IMG/VR virus record: IMGVR_UViG_3300020171_000755
Location: 1 to 45,241 of that record
Direction: 5' to 3' (one strand)
Length of the DNA: 45,241 bases
Origin: a virus
In this document: one piece after another, positions 32,380-41,213 of the stretch
Position numbering within the stretch: position 1 is the stretch's first letter
Layout of the letters: every line of letters begins with the position of its first letter
Translations under genes and position numbers: made by a program
Notes under the pieces: model-generated
The model's input: the letters and a program-made list of their open reading frames with translations, nothing else
The model's database searches: none
Told to the model about the DNA's origin: nothing

Positions 32380-32535
32380 ATGTTTAAAGAAATAGTTGAG
32401 GCATTGACGGATGATTTTATATCTATAGGAATGACAGCAGCAATAATATATATGGTTGTTACACAAGTAGCAGTGCCAGAATGGTTAATTGCAGCATACG
32501 GACTAATACTTGCATTTTATTTTAAGAGGGAGTAA
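32380..32535 (+). CDS. small membrane protein (51 aa)
   Basis: Start set at ATG 32380 by AAGGAG upstream and a class 1 promoter. MFKEIVEALTDDFISIGM leads into one or two hydrophobic segments (TAAIIYMVVTQVAV, WLIAAYGLILAFYF) and a charged end KRE. Size and hairpin-like topology suit a holin-like or tail-associated membrane peptide, though no lysis partner is seen nearby. Confidence 0.6.
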   Translation: MFKEIVEALTDDFISIGMTAAIIYMVVTQVAVPEWLIAAYGLILAFYFKRE

Positions 32536-32537
32536 TT

Positions 32538-33104
32538 ATGGTAGCAAGTACAGGAATTTATGAGATAACGGGTACCGCAGCGGCACCGGTTTTTACTCAA
32601 TTAACGAGTTCACGATATAGTTTGTCAGATAGTGTAACTCCGGGTATCGCCAATCCAATTATTATACCAACTGTTGGTGTTAATTATAGTTATTGGAAAC
32701 ATCAAGTATTAAATTTTACTGGTGCATTCACAGCAATTGATAATATTCGATGGTATACTGATGGAACCGTTGGTTGGAATGTTGGCGCAAGTGGTAAATT
32801 AATGGTAGCCATGATGAGTGGCGGTGCAGTGGGGGCTCCGGTATCTAATGGATATGTAAATGCATCAGGAAATACCACAACAGGTGTGTGGGCACTTAGT
32901 GGACATACCTATTATGCGAATTCTTCAGGAAAAATTGGAAATGCGGGTAGTTTTACAGTATCATTACCACTTACAGTGGATTCAACACAATATTTAGCAT
33001 CCGGATATTCAAAGGCGTTAGTAACACAAGTTGCTGTGGCGACTGATGCCACACAAGGCACCCAAACACCGGAAACTGTAACATTTATGTATGATGAAAG
33101 CTAA
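32538..33104 (+). CDS. putative tail fibre or virion surface protein (188 aa)
   Basis: 188 residues, beta-rich, low in Lys, rich in Ser, Thr, Gly and Val (MVASTGIYEITGTAAAPVFT ... PETVTFMYDES). NYSYWKHQVLNFTGAFTAID is typical of phage structural beta domains. Its stop overlaps the next start. Likely part of the fibre assembly encoded at 33744. Confidence 0.6.
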   Translation: MVASTGIYEITGTAAAPVFTQLTSSRYSLSDSVTPGIANPIIIPTVGVNYSYWKHQVLNFTGAFTAIDNIRWYTDGTVGWNVGASGKLMVAMMSGGAVGAPVSNGYVNASGNTTTGVWALSGHTYYANSSGKIGNAGSFTVSLPLTVDSTQYLASGYSKALVTQVAVATDATQGTQTPETVTFMYDES

Positions 33105-33454
33105 TGTTAAAATATTTTTGGATTGCGGAATATAAAGATTCCGCATTACCACAATTTGATCCTGAAACCGGCAAAGAAAATTTATTTAAAGAAATAGATC
33201 AATCTAAATTAATACGTTTTGGATTATATCCATTTTCAATGGAGTTATGGAATAAAGTTAATGGAAGCATTTTAAGTACTTTACCAAAATTTATTATTAA
33301 TTTATCGAGTGATGATAAATTAGTATTTAAACGGCGGAATTATATTATAAAATATGGACGTAGTGAAATAAGAAAAATTGAGTATCTTATAGGTACGCAA
33401 AATTATGTTTTACATATTGATGAATCTGGAAATGTTGAAATAAAAAAGGAATGA
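33104..33454 (+). CDS. conserved phage hypothetical protein (116 aa)
   Basis: 116 residues; FWIAEYKDSALPQFDPETGK and NLFKEIDQSKLIRFGLYPFS look like a small protein family often found beside phage tail-fibre genes. The function is unknown to me; an accessory role in fibre expression or assembly is a guess from position. TAATG coupling to the upstream gene. Confidence 0.65.
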   Translation: MLKYFWIAEYKDSALPQFDPETGKENLFKEIDQSKLIRFGLYPFSMELWNKVNGSILSTLPKFIINLSSDDKLVFKRRNYIIKYGRSEIRKIEYLIGTQNYVLHIDESGNVEIKKE

Positions 33455-33456
33455 TA

Positions 33457-33742
33457 ATGGAAATTGAAAAGAGTATAACCGAACAAGTACAACTACACGG
33501 TTATTGATGGTTCTTTAACATATATGGATACGTCTGTGTTTACGAAAGAAGAACATGAAGCGTTAACAGAAGAAGATATTGAAACTCTGATAAGTAAAAA
33601 GTTTAATACTTGGAAGAATTATATCAATATTCCGGCTCATATACCAACAATATCTGAAATGCAATCATTGATTATTAAATTAGAAAAAGAAGTTATAGAT
33701 ACTCAAAAACAGATTACAGTCCTAAAAAATAAGGTGAAGTAA
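33457..33742 (+). pseudogene. small tail-associated protein with a single-base frameshift
   Basis: From ATG 33457 the frame reads MEIEKSITEQVQ and then hits a stop at 33505. Skipping one base near 33493 restores YTVIDGSLTYMDTSVFTKEE and the coiled-coil end (LIIKLEKEVIDTQKQITVLK) to 33742. The restored product has about 94 residues. Like the GT4 at 27911 it needs one base removed, so a sequencing or assembly error is a fair alternative. Confidence 0.6.
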
Positions 33743-33743
33743 T

Positions 33744-36700
33744 ATGGCAGATAGATATTGGGTTGGTGGTACGGGAAATTGGTCTGATTATACTAACCAT
33801 TGGGCGGCGAGTTCGGGAGGCGCACCTAATGAAACATTACCCGGCTCTGGAGATAATGTAATCTTTGACGCTGCCTCACACTCAACAGATTATACGATGA
33901 CAGTAAATGTCACAGCCTATTGTGCAAGTATGACTTGGACAAACCCGGCAAGTGGAACACCATCAATGGCTGGCGGCAGCGAGCTTGTGATATCTGGAAA
34001 TGTAACTTTAGTTTTAGGTATGGGTTTTACATATGATGGATTCCTTAGATTAATAGGTACCTGTACATTTACTACAAATGGAGTAGTAATACCGGCTAGA
34101 GTTAGTCCTCAGACGATAACTTTAACCTTGGGGAGTGATTTGACATTATCTTCTTCGGTAAATGCAGTCACACCATCTTTATATTTATATAATAGTGCGC
34201 TTAATTGTGGTGGTTTTGGACTAACATTTACAGGTAATTATACATATATAAACAAACACGCAAGTACTATAAGTAATCTATCTAATCTTAGTATTTTAAA
34301 TGTTGGAACGTTTAAACTACGAAATACAAGTGCCGATGTTATTACTTGTTCTGGTACAATTACTATGACTGGAACATCCGCATCTTCTCCTTTATATATA
34401 TTGACTGGTACTGCGGGATCAAAAGTAAATTATTCCGCAGCAACCTATGTAATTGATAAATGTGTGTTTGTAGATACTGGATTTACAGGCGCCGGTGCTC
34501 CAGCAGTTCCAACAGTAACAGCAAGTGACTTAGGAAATAACACAGGCATAACATTTACCTATGATAGATATTGGGTGGGTGGGACAGGGAATTGGTCAGA
34601 TGGTGCGAATCATTGGGCTTTAACATCAGGCGGTACTATGGGGCAAATTGCCCCCAATATTTATGATGATGCTACTTTTAATACATCTTCATCCGTGGAT
34701 AATGCGGCTTATACCGTTACAATAGTTGCTACTGCAAACTGTCTTGACTTTACAATGGATGGGCCTGATCCGGCAGATGCAACAAAGGTTACGTGGGCGG
34801 GGTCTTCCGATTTAAATATATATGGAAGTATGAATTTATCGGGTGGAACTGCGGGAATAACTAAAACCTATACTGGAAACATTACATTCCTTAAAACATC
34901 TGGAATAGCAACAATTACAACTAATAGTGTTATAATTTTAAGTTCACTTATTTTTAATGATGCCGATACAACCTTTCAATTAATTGATAATTTAACTATT
35001 GCTGGAGCAAAAAACTTAACATTAACAGCGGGGACTTTTGATGCAACCACAAATAGTAAAACTGTAACATTATCATCTACCGCACATACAATTACTGGTG
35101 CATTTACCTTTTACATTTTAATAAGAACTGGGACTGCGAGCAAAACCGATACCTTAACCATTGCTTCTAATATCACAGTAAGTGGAACACTAACTGTAAA
35201 TGGTAACTCTGCTATAAATAGACTTTTAGTTAAATCCAATACTCTTGGAACTGTAAGTACGATAACCGCAGCCGCAATATCAGTAACAAATGCTGATTTC
35301 CAAGACATCACTGGAGCCGGTGCGGCAACTTGGGATATGTCTGCGGCAACTGGCGGTTCTGGTAATTGTGGTGGAAACACAATGCAAGCTCTTGGCGATG
35401 CCGCCTTCACAACAGCAGCAAATCAATATTTCTATAAAGCAAGTGGTAATGATAGTTGGTCAACTTTTGGAAATTGGTTCTTAGGAACGGGCGGTTCTGG
35501 TGGAGCTGGAAGAGTTCCTTTACCACAAGATACTGCTATACTTAATGCAGATTCTTTTGGTGCCGCTAGTATGGTATTAACTCAAGATATGCCACGGATT
35601 GGAAGTGTTAATTTTACTGGAGCAACTAATACACCAACATGGACAACTTCAACTACATGTTCTGTATATGGTTCTATTACTTTGATTGCGGGAATGGTTT
35701 TGACGGCATCAACCCCAAAATACACTTTTATAAATTATAGTGGTATAAAGACAATAAATAGTGCAGGAAAAGTATGGGCAAAGGTATTTGATACTTATGC
35801 GTTTAATTCAAGTACAATACAACTTGCAAGTGATTTTGAGAATACTGGTGTTGGAGTAGTACAATGGCAACACTTCGTAGGAACATTTGATGCAAATGAT
35901 TTCAATGTAACTTTAAATTCTGATTTTGTTTGTAGTTCCACCACAGTTAGAACACTTGATTTAGGGAATGGTATATGGACTTTTAATGGTCATAATAACG
36001 GAAGTTCTCTTTGGAACATATATGATGGAACGAACCTTACATTATTATGTGGAACATCTACAATAAAGTTTACAGGAAATTCGACATATGCAAAGGGATT
36101 TAGAGGTGGTGGAAAGACATATTATAATTTGTGGATAGCAACCGCTAATACAGGAATCACAACAGTTGAGGGTTCAAATACTTTTAATGATTTTAAAATA
36201 GATGCCGGAAGAACAGTTAAATTTACTAATTCTATAACTACTACAGTCAATACATTTACAGCACTTGGTACGGATGTTGCTCATATAATCATCAGTAATA
36301 CATCTTTGACAACTCACACAATCCTTGCGAAAGCAGGCGGTGGAGCAATCACAGGATGTGATTATATTGACATTCAGGAAATAACGGGTAGTCCAGCTAC
36401 CACTTGGTATATTGGACCTAATTCAACAGATGTAGGTTCTACATGTCTTTATATTTATTTATCAAATGCGCCTATAACTTATACGAATACTTATAACATC
36501 GATACATTATTACAAAAACTTAATATTATTAATAATTATAAGAATGATATAATATTACAAAAATTAAATATCACTAACACCGATAAAATTGATGCATTAT
36601 TAAAACAATTAAATATCACTAACACCGATAAAATTGATGCATTATTAAAACAATTAAATATTACTAACACTGATAAAATTGATACCATTTTATTAAAATT

Positions 36701-37427
36701 GGGCATTACATCTGCGGATAAGATCGACACCGTTTTATTAAAATTAGGTATTACTAATGGTTATGAAATTAATACCATCCTATCAAAATTGGGTATCATA
36801 TCAACGGATAAGATCGACACCGTTTTATTAAAATTAGGTATTACCTCTGCGGATAAGATCGACACCGTTTTATTAAAATTAGGTATTACTAATGGTTATG
36901 AAATTAATACCATCCTATCAAAATTGGGTATTACGACCACAAATAAAATTAATATTTTATTACAAAAGTTAAATGTTACATCTACTGATAAGATTGATAT
37001 TTTATTACAAAAGTTAAATATCATTAATGGTTATGATATTGATGCCATTTTAAAGAAACTAGGTATTAGTACAATTAACAATATTGATATATTATTAAAA
37101 CAATTAAATATTAATCAAGAATATATTATTAATACTATATTAAAACAATTAGATATAAATCGCGATGATAGCATTGACACCATATTAAAACAATTGAATA
37201 TAAATGAAAATTGTACTATGGATATATTATTACAAAAGTTAAATAATATTAGTAGTTATGAGATTGATAGTATATTATATAAATCTGATATTATTAATAA
37301 TTGTTTTGTTGATTGTTGTTTATTAAAGATGGTGACATTTAAACCTTTTGTTGTTACTGGAATGTGTATACCTATAAAAGTTAATAGTTATTGTGATGGT
37401 ATAAAAGTTATGAGTTATGAAGATTAA
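33744..37427 (+). CDS. large tail fibre / adhesin with beta domains and 15-residue repeats
   Basis: 1227 residues. The first 910 are beta-rich, with three related blocks opening RYWVGGTGNWSD (residue 4), RYWVGGTGNWSDGANHW (about 274) and a diverged GNDSWSTFGNWF (about 567). These are typical of beta-helix-like phage fibre or adhesin domains with Thr/Ser/Gly ladders. From about 914 to 1185 some 17 repeats of 15 residues follow (TDKIDALLKQLNITN), then a Cys-containing tail. The repeat has hydrophobic residues spaced for a coiled coil with 15-residue periodicity, like the right-handed stalks of YadA-type adhesins. Likely a trimeric receptor-binding fibre. Confidence 0.75.
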   Translation: MADRYWVGGTGNWSDYTNHWAASSGGAPNETLPGSGDNVIFDAASHSTDYTMTVNVTAYCASMTWTNPASGTPSMAGGSELVISGNVTLVLGMGFTYDGFLRLIGTCTFTTNGVVIPARVSPQTITLTLGSDLTLSSSVNAVTPSLYLYNSALNCGGFGLTFTGNYTYINKHASTISNLSNLSILNVGTFKLRNTSADVITCSGTITMTGTSASSPLYILTGTAGSKVNYSAATYVIDKCVFVDTGFTGAGAPAVPTVTASDLGNNTGITFTYDRYWVGGTGNWSDGANHWALTSGGTMGQIAPNIYDDATFNTSSSVDNAAYTVTIVATANCLDFTMDGPDPADATKVTWAGSSDLNIYGSMNLSGGTAGITKTYTGNITFLKTSGIATITTNSVIILSSLIFNDADTTFQLIDNLTIAGAKNLTLTAGTFDATTNSKTVTLSSTAHTITGAFTFYILIRTGTASKTDTLTIASNITVSGTLTVNGNSAINRLLVKSNTLGTVSTITAAAISVTNADFQDITGAGAATWDMSAATGGSGNCGGNTMQALGDAAFTTAANQYFYKASGNDSWSTFGNWFLGTGGSGGAGRVPLPQDTAILNADSFGAASMVLTQDMPRIGSVNFTGATNTPTWTTSTTCSVYGSITLIAGMVLTASTPKYTFINYSGIKTINSAGKVWAKVFDTYAFNSSTIQLASDFENTGVGVVQWQHFVGTFDANDFNVTLNSDFVCSSTTVRTLDLGNGIWTFNGHNNGSSLWNIYDGTNLTLLCGTSTIKFTGNSTYAKGFRGGGKTYYNLWIATANTGITTVEGSNTFNDFKIDAGRTVKFTNSITTTVNTFTALGTDVAHIIISNTSLTTHTILAKAGGGAITGCDYIDIQEITGSPATTWYIGPNSTDVGSTCLYIYLSNAPITYTNTYNIDTLLQKLNIINNYKNDIILQKLNITNTDKIDALLKQLNITNTDKIDALLKQLNITNTDKIDTILLKLGITSADKIDTVLLKLGITNGYEINTILSKLGIISTDKIDTVLLKLGITSADKIDTVLLKLGITNGYEINTILSKLGITTTNKINILLQKLNVTSTDKIDILLQKLNIINGYDIDAILKKLGISTINNIDILLKQLNINQEYIINTILKQLDINRDDSIDTILKQLNINENCTMDILLQKLNNISSYEIDSILYKSDIINNCFVDCCLLKMVTFKPFVVTGMCIPIKVNSYCDGIKVMSYED
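36496..37296 (+). repeat. 45-bp tandem coding repeats in fibre gene
   Basis: About 17 units of 45 bp encode the 15-residue repeats. Some adjacent copies are identical over a full unit (36570..36660) and a three-unit block recurs (36711..36800 and 36831..36920), a sign of recent duplication. Confidence 0.85.
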
Positions 37428-37440
37428 ATTTATCGTTCCA

Positions 37441-37457
37441 TATAAATGAAATTTATA
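37441..37457 (+). promoter_or_regulatory. class 1 promoter of adaptor gene
   Basis: Perfect TATAAATGAAATTTATA, only 13 nt before ATG 37471, so the mRNA leader must be very short or absent. Confidence 0.65.
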
Positions 37458-37470
37458 TTTAATAGATATC

Positions 37471-38370
37471 ATGGGAAATTACATAGCATTTCAAATACCA
37501 AATACGGAAACGTCGTGGACGTGTGCATTAATCGAAGGTAGTGTAGAACAAAGCACAAATTATTCATTACTAACTTCCCAAAATATTACTAATAATACTT
37601 ATTTTGATGAAAACGGTACTTCATTTACCTGGTATAGAATACGCTTTTATGATGGTGGTAATTTAGTTTATAGTTCTTATTCAGATCCCTTCCAATCTAC
37701 AGATGAATTTTATTGTACGCCGCGTGAAGTTGCCTCATTTATGGGTAGACCCGCATTTACTGATACTACTAATCCAACAAGATATGAAGTTGAGCAAATA
37801 ATTAAAGATGTGTGTGATCAGGTTGATGAAAAAACACATAATACATGGCGTAAAACTCGCGTAACAAATGAAACTCATGATGTCCGCATACAGGACCGAT
37901 ATCAGGGATACGGCGCGTATCCATACGATTATTCAACAAGAATTGCACTTTATTTAAAACATCGAGACATTAGACCTTTTGTTTCCGGAACTAATAAAAT
38001 TGAAGTATGGGATGGTAGTACATGGGTAGATTTTATCACCACTTATACTGAAGGTCGTGCGCAGGATTATTGGATAAATTATGAGCGCGGTATAATATAC
38101 TTCGTTAACCACTACCCGTTACGCCAACGTTCAAACGTTCGTGTTACCTATGATTATGGTAAAACTTCCGTTGAAGGCGATATACGAATGGCGACAATCT
38201 TATTAACAGCGGCATATATTATTGGTGGAAAAGAAGATTTAAATGTGGTATATCCACAAAATGTTATGGGATCAGTACTAGATACCAAAGATCGATGGGA
38301 AAAATGGATAGAACAAGCTGATAAGCGATTGAATAAACACGAACAAATAATATCTCCCAGGTATTTCTAA
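37471..38370 (+). CDS. head-tail adaptor / connector protein
   Basis: 299 residues. An N-terminal domain of fibronectin-like type (WTCALIEGSVEQST, YRIRFYDGGNLVYSSYSDPF) is followed by a helical connector domain: CTPREVASFMGRPAF, RYEVEQIIKDVCDQVDEKTH and the later DIRMATILLTAAYIIGG. This is the gp6/gp15-like adaptor arrangement in which helices bind the portal. The middle (IEVWDGSTWVDF, RGIIYFVNHYPLR) is an inserted beta region. It precedes the tail-terminator gene, the usual neck order, interrupted here by a homing nuclease. Confidence 0.75.
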   Translation: MGNYIAFQIPNTETSWTCALIEGSVEQSTNYSLLTSQNITNNTYFDENGTSFTWYRIRFYDGGNLVYSSYSDPFQSTDEFYCTPREVASFMGRPAFTDTTNPTRYEVEQIIKDVCDQVDEKTHNTWRKTRVTNETHDVRIQDRYQGYGAYPYDYSTRIALYLKHRDIRPFVSGTNKIEVWDGSTWVDFITTYTEGRAQDYWINYERGIIYFVNHYPLRQRSNVRVTYDYGKTSVEGDIRMATILLTAAYIIGGKEDLNVVYPQNVMGSVLDTKDRWEKWIEQADKRLNKHEQIISPRYF

Positions 38371-38381
38371 TAAAAAAATGC

Positions 38382-38398
38382 TTTATAGTAGTAAAACA
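38382..38398 (+). promoter_or_regulatory. class 2 promoter of homing nuclease copy 3
   Basis: TTTATAGTAGTAAAACA followed by TATAGAGATATAAT, 14 nt before ATG 38413. Confidence 0.45.
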
Positions 38399-38412
38399 TA
38401 TAGAGATATAAT

Positions 38413-39162
38413 ATGCATGAAACTTACACAAAATGGTTAGAGGATGGTAAACCAAAAATATTTTGCGCTTGTAGTTGTGGTGGTGAAATTATTATAAATG
38501 TGTACCATAAATGGCAAGGTATTCCTAAATATATTAATCATCACTATTCAAAAGGAAAACCCCGTTCTGAAAATTCTAAACAAAAAAATCGTGAAAATAA
38601 TCCGTGGCTTGGAAAAACTGGAAATAATAGTTTTAGATTTGGTAAACAACATACGCAAGAATCTAATCAAAAAAATCGAGAAAAACATTTAGGAAAAGTG
38701 TGTTCTGAGGAGACAAGAGAAAAAATCCGTGTGAAAAGAATTGGAACACATCCATCTGAAATAACAAAACAAAAACTTCGCGATAATCAACCTGATCAAT
38801 CTGGTAAAAAATCTTCAAGATTTGGAATTCCACCATCACATCGAGCGGGTTACGGTAAAGGATGTCATTATAATTCACCATTACAAGGTAAAATTTATTT
38901 AAGATCATCTTATGAACTTGCGTATGTTAAATATTTAGATTCTAAAAACATTCTATGGATGTATGAAATGGAAACTTTTGATTTAGGCGATACAACTTAT
39001 ACACCGGATTTCTTTTTACCCGCAACAGAACAATTTATAGAAATAAAAGGATATATGACGGATAAAGCTCAAGATAAAATTAATAAATTTTTAGAACAAT
39101 ATCCATGGGATTTAGAAATATTAAGAAAAAATGATTTAATAAAACTTGGAGTATTAAAATGA
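38413..39162 (+). CDS. homing endonuclease, PD-(D/E)XK-like, copy 3
   Basis: 249 residues. The head FCACSCGGEIIINVYHKWQG resembles the HNH nuclease at 22666, while the C-terminus (LRSSYELAYVKYLD, TYTPDFFLP, FIEIKGYM) is the PD-(D/E)XK domain of copies 1 and 2. NUMOD3-type segments lie between (NSKQKNRENNPWLGKTGNN, SEETREKIRVKRIG). The mix suggests module swapping among the nucleases of this virus. The stop overlaps the tail-terminator start (ATGA at 39159). Confidence 0.86.
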   Translation: MHETYTKWLEDGKPKIFCACSCGGEIIINVYHKWQGIPKYINHHYSKGKPRSENSKQKNRENNPWLGKTGNNSFRFGKQHTQESNQKNREKHLGKVCSEETREKIRVKRIGTHPSEITKQKLRDNQPDQSGKKSSRFGIPPSHRAGYGKGCHYNSPLQGKIYLRSSYELAYVKYLDSKNILWMYEMETFDLGDTTYTPDFFLPATEQFIEIKGYMTDKAQDKINKFLEQYPWDLEILRKNDLIKLGVLK

Positions 39163-39563
39163 CCGATGAAGAACTTTTAATATATAATGTACTCAATGAT
39201 AATTGGAACGAGGCAAATGCCGCACTCCCTAAGTTCTATTATGATGACACCATTAAACTTCATGATTTCGGTCAATATGATGCCATAAAAATCTATACCC
39301 TTAATGTGATTGAAACGCCAAAATCACTTGGTTATACTTCATATCAGAATGAAGTCTATGTGACGATAGATATACGTTCGAAATCTCGCGATAGAATGTT
39401 AGCCGACAGAGATGAAATTAAACGAATAATCCGGGCAAATAGAAAAACCTTATCCGGCTTTGATATTTTTAAGAAAAGCGGCGAAAGGAAAATTGCATCC
39501 TATATAAATTTCCATCAATACATTGTGGAAGTTTCAATGTTAAAATATCGTACTACAATATAA
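39159..39563 (+). CDS. tail terminator / tail completion protein
   Basis: 134 residues, MTDEELLIYNVLNDNWNEAN; the segment EVYVTIDIRSKSRDRMLADR and EIKRIIRANRK match the pattern of phage tail terminators (beta-strand then helix with basic residues). It lies between the adaptor and tail tube genes, as expected. It caps the tail tube and joins it to the head. Confidence 0.7.
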   Translation: MTDEELLIYNVLNDNWNEANAALPKFYYDDTIKLHDFGQYDAIKIYTLNVIETPKSLGYTSYQNEVYVTIDIRSKSRDRMLADRDEIKRIIRANRKTLSGFDIFKKSGERKIASYINFHQYIVEVSMLKYRTTI

Positions 39564-39585
39564 CTCTTTTTAATTTATCTTTACT

Positions 39586-39602
39586 TATAAATGAAATTTA
39601 TA
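39586..39602 (+). promoter_or_regulatory. class 1 promoter of tail unit
   Basis: Perfect TATAAATGAAATTTATA followed by CTTTTAGAAGTAG. A 12-codon frame (39660..39698, MIDNITVGEPSW) lies between it and the tail tube gene and overlaps the latter's start, perhaps for translational coupling. Confidence 0.65.
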
Positions 39603-39691
39603 CTTTTAGAAGTAGTGAAATTCACTATTAATAAATAGTAAGTAAGTAAAGGTATAATTATGATAGACAATATAACAGTTGGTGAGCCATC

Positions 39692-40648
39692 ATGGTAGGC
39701 GGAGAACACGCATATGTCCATTTTGGATATGAGGATGTCTTTGCAAGCGGCGCGATTACCAATAAAACTTTTGGTGAAAATCTCACGATAAGAAGTGTTG
39801 ATCTTAAGAACAACATGAAGCGGATTTTTAGATTAGGTAGTCGAAGTGCTGTTGGGTCATTTGCTAATAAATTTGAAGGTGCGTTAAGCTTAGAATTTGA
39901 CTTAAGTGATCCCTGGTTCATGAGGGGCGTTTTAGGTGCAGTAAGCACTTCGGGAACAAATCCATATTATCATACCTTTACTGAAGCAAATAAACCACCG
40001 TCAATAACAATTGAAAATGGTTTTGGAGATGGTAGTTATTCGGGATATGTAAGAAAATATCTTGGTTGTGTAATTGGTGATTGTAAAATTTCAACAGCAG
40101 TTGGAGATGAACCCGCAAAAGTATCTTTAACTATGATGTATGCAAATGAATTTTTAACATCAAGTAGTGTATCTCAATATCAATCAAGTGGCGGCGTTTA
40201 TCCTTTCTCGTATGGATCATTTCAATATCCTACTGGTAGTACAATTGCTGAAACCGAATCAGTTGAATTAACGATTACAAATAATGCAGCTATAAAACAT
40301 TCATTAGGCAATAGAATTGGTTCACGTTATGATATGCGTCAAAGAACATACGATGTAACAACCACACATGCATTCGATGATCCTGCAACATATCTACAAT
40401 CAGCATATGGTAAGACAACCGGACCAACTAGTGGACATATTTCTGGCCAAGTCGGAATGACAATTAGTCTTGATAATGGTGAAGTGTCATCAGAGATGCG
40501 AAAATATTTATTCCACTTCGGGCATGCAGTTATTGATCGGCATGGGTTTGGAACGCAAGCTGTAGAGCAAGAACAGATGGAAACAATTGATATCATACCT
40601 GAAACTTTAATAATTCAGTGTGTTAATGATATATCAGTGGAGCCCTAA
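39692..40648 (+). CDS. major tail tube protein
   Basis: 318 residues with GGTGAG just upstream of ATG 39692. MVGGEHAYVHFGYEDVFASG, TIRSVDLKNNMKRIFRLGSR and FEGALSLEFDLSDPWFMRGV match the beta-barrel ring pattern of tail tube proteins, and VSLTMMYANEFL and HISGQVGMTISLDNG supply further strands. Position between tail terminator and tail chaperone is diagnostic. It polymerises into the hollow tail tube; no sheath gene accompanies it. Confidence 0.8.
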   Translation: MVGGEHAYVHFGYEDVFASGAITNKTFGENLTIRSVDLKNNMKRIFRLGSRSAVGSFANKFEGALSLEFDLSDPWFMRGVLGAVSTSGTNPYYHTFTEANKPPSITIENGFGDGSYSGYVRKYLGCVIGDCKISTAVGDEPAKVSLTMMYANEFLTSSSVSQYQSSGGVYPFSYGSFQYPTGSTIAETESVELTITNNAAIKHSLGNRIGSRYDMRQRTYDVTTTHAFDDPATYLQSAYGKTTGPTSGHISGQVGMTISLDNGEVSSEMRKYLFHFGHAVIDRHGFGTQAVEQEQMETIDIIPETLIIQCVNDISVEP

Positions 40649-40651
40649 AAT

Positions 40652-41181
40652 ATGACAAGAATTTTAGATATAAGCGAATTCTGGGATGGCGAAGGAACGC
40701 CAGAAATAACAATAAAGCGATTAACGTTTGGACAACAAAATGATATTTTAGATATAGTGGCGAATGTTAATATTAAAGGAAAAAATGTTGAGGTTGCACC
40801 AAAATATGGACAACTTAGAAACTTAATGTTGCAAAAATGTGTTGTTGCTGCACCATTTCCAATTACAGCAGAATACATACAAAATGAATTAACAACTGTT
40901 TTAGGTGACTATATCTTTGAGCAAATTGATGAATATAATAATTTGAAAAAGGATAAAAAAAAATTATAAGGAGTTGTTGGAAGGGATTAAAAAGTGATAA
41001 TGAAATTAATCCTTATATTTTAAAATTTTGGTTTATGACAATGGGTATCTCACCACAAATTGTGGATGCCCTTAGTATGTATGAAATTGATATATACTTA
41101 AGACTCATACCCTTATACACCGAATATACCAATACTAATATGGAAAACACCATTAAAAAGGCAATATCGGAACTTTTATAA
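40652..41181 (+). CDS. tail assembly chaperone, gpG and gpGT by -1 frameshift
   Basis: Frame 0 encodes 105 residues (MTRILDISEFWDGEGTPEIT to KKDKKKL) and stops at 40967..40969. The -1 frame is open from 40957 to the TAA at 41179..41181 and has no start with a ribosome site. It continues as IIRSCWKGLKSDNEINPYIL and MGISPQIVDALSMYEIDIYL. A run of nine A (40955..40963) allows a -1 slip, giving a fusion of about 176 residues. This is the lambda G/GT arrangement, and the tape measure gene follows directly, as expected. Confidence 0.8.
40955..40963 (+). promoter_or_regulatory. A9 slippery site for -1 frameshift
   Basis: Nine consecutive A after GAT give zero-frame codons AAA-AAA-AAA and contain the A-AAA-AAA heptamer. 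The -1 frame has a stop (TAA 40954..40956) just before, so slippage must happen on this run. Confidence 0.7.
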
Positions 41182-41213
41182 TATGGTACATAATTACAAT
41201 GAATGGTTAAAAA

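Noticed and set aside
39159-40648. Contractile tail (myovirus) interpretation
   Set aside because: No sheath gene lies between the tail terminator and tube genes, and the single tube gene is followed by chaperone and tape measure.
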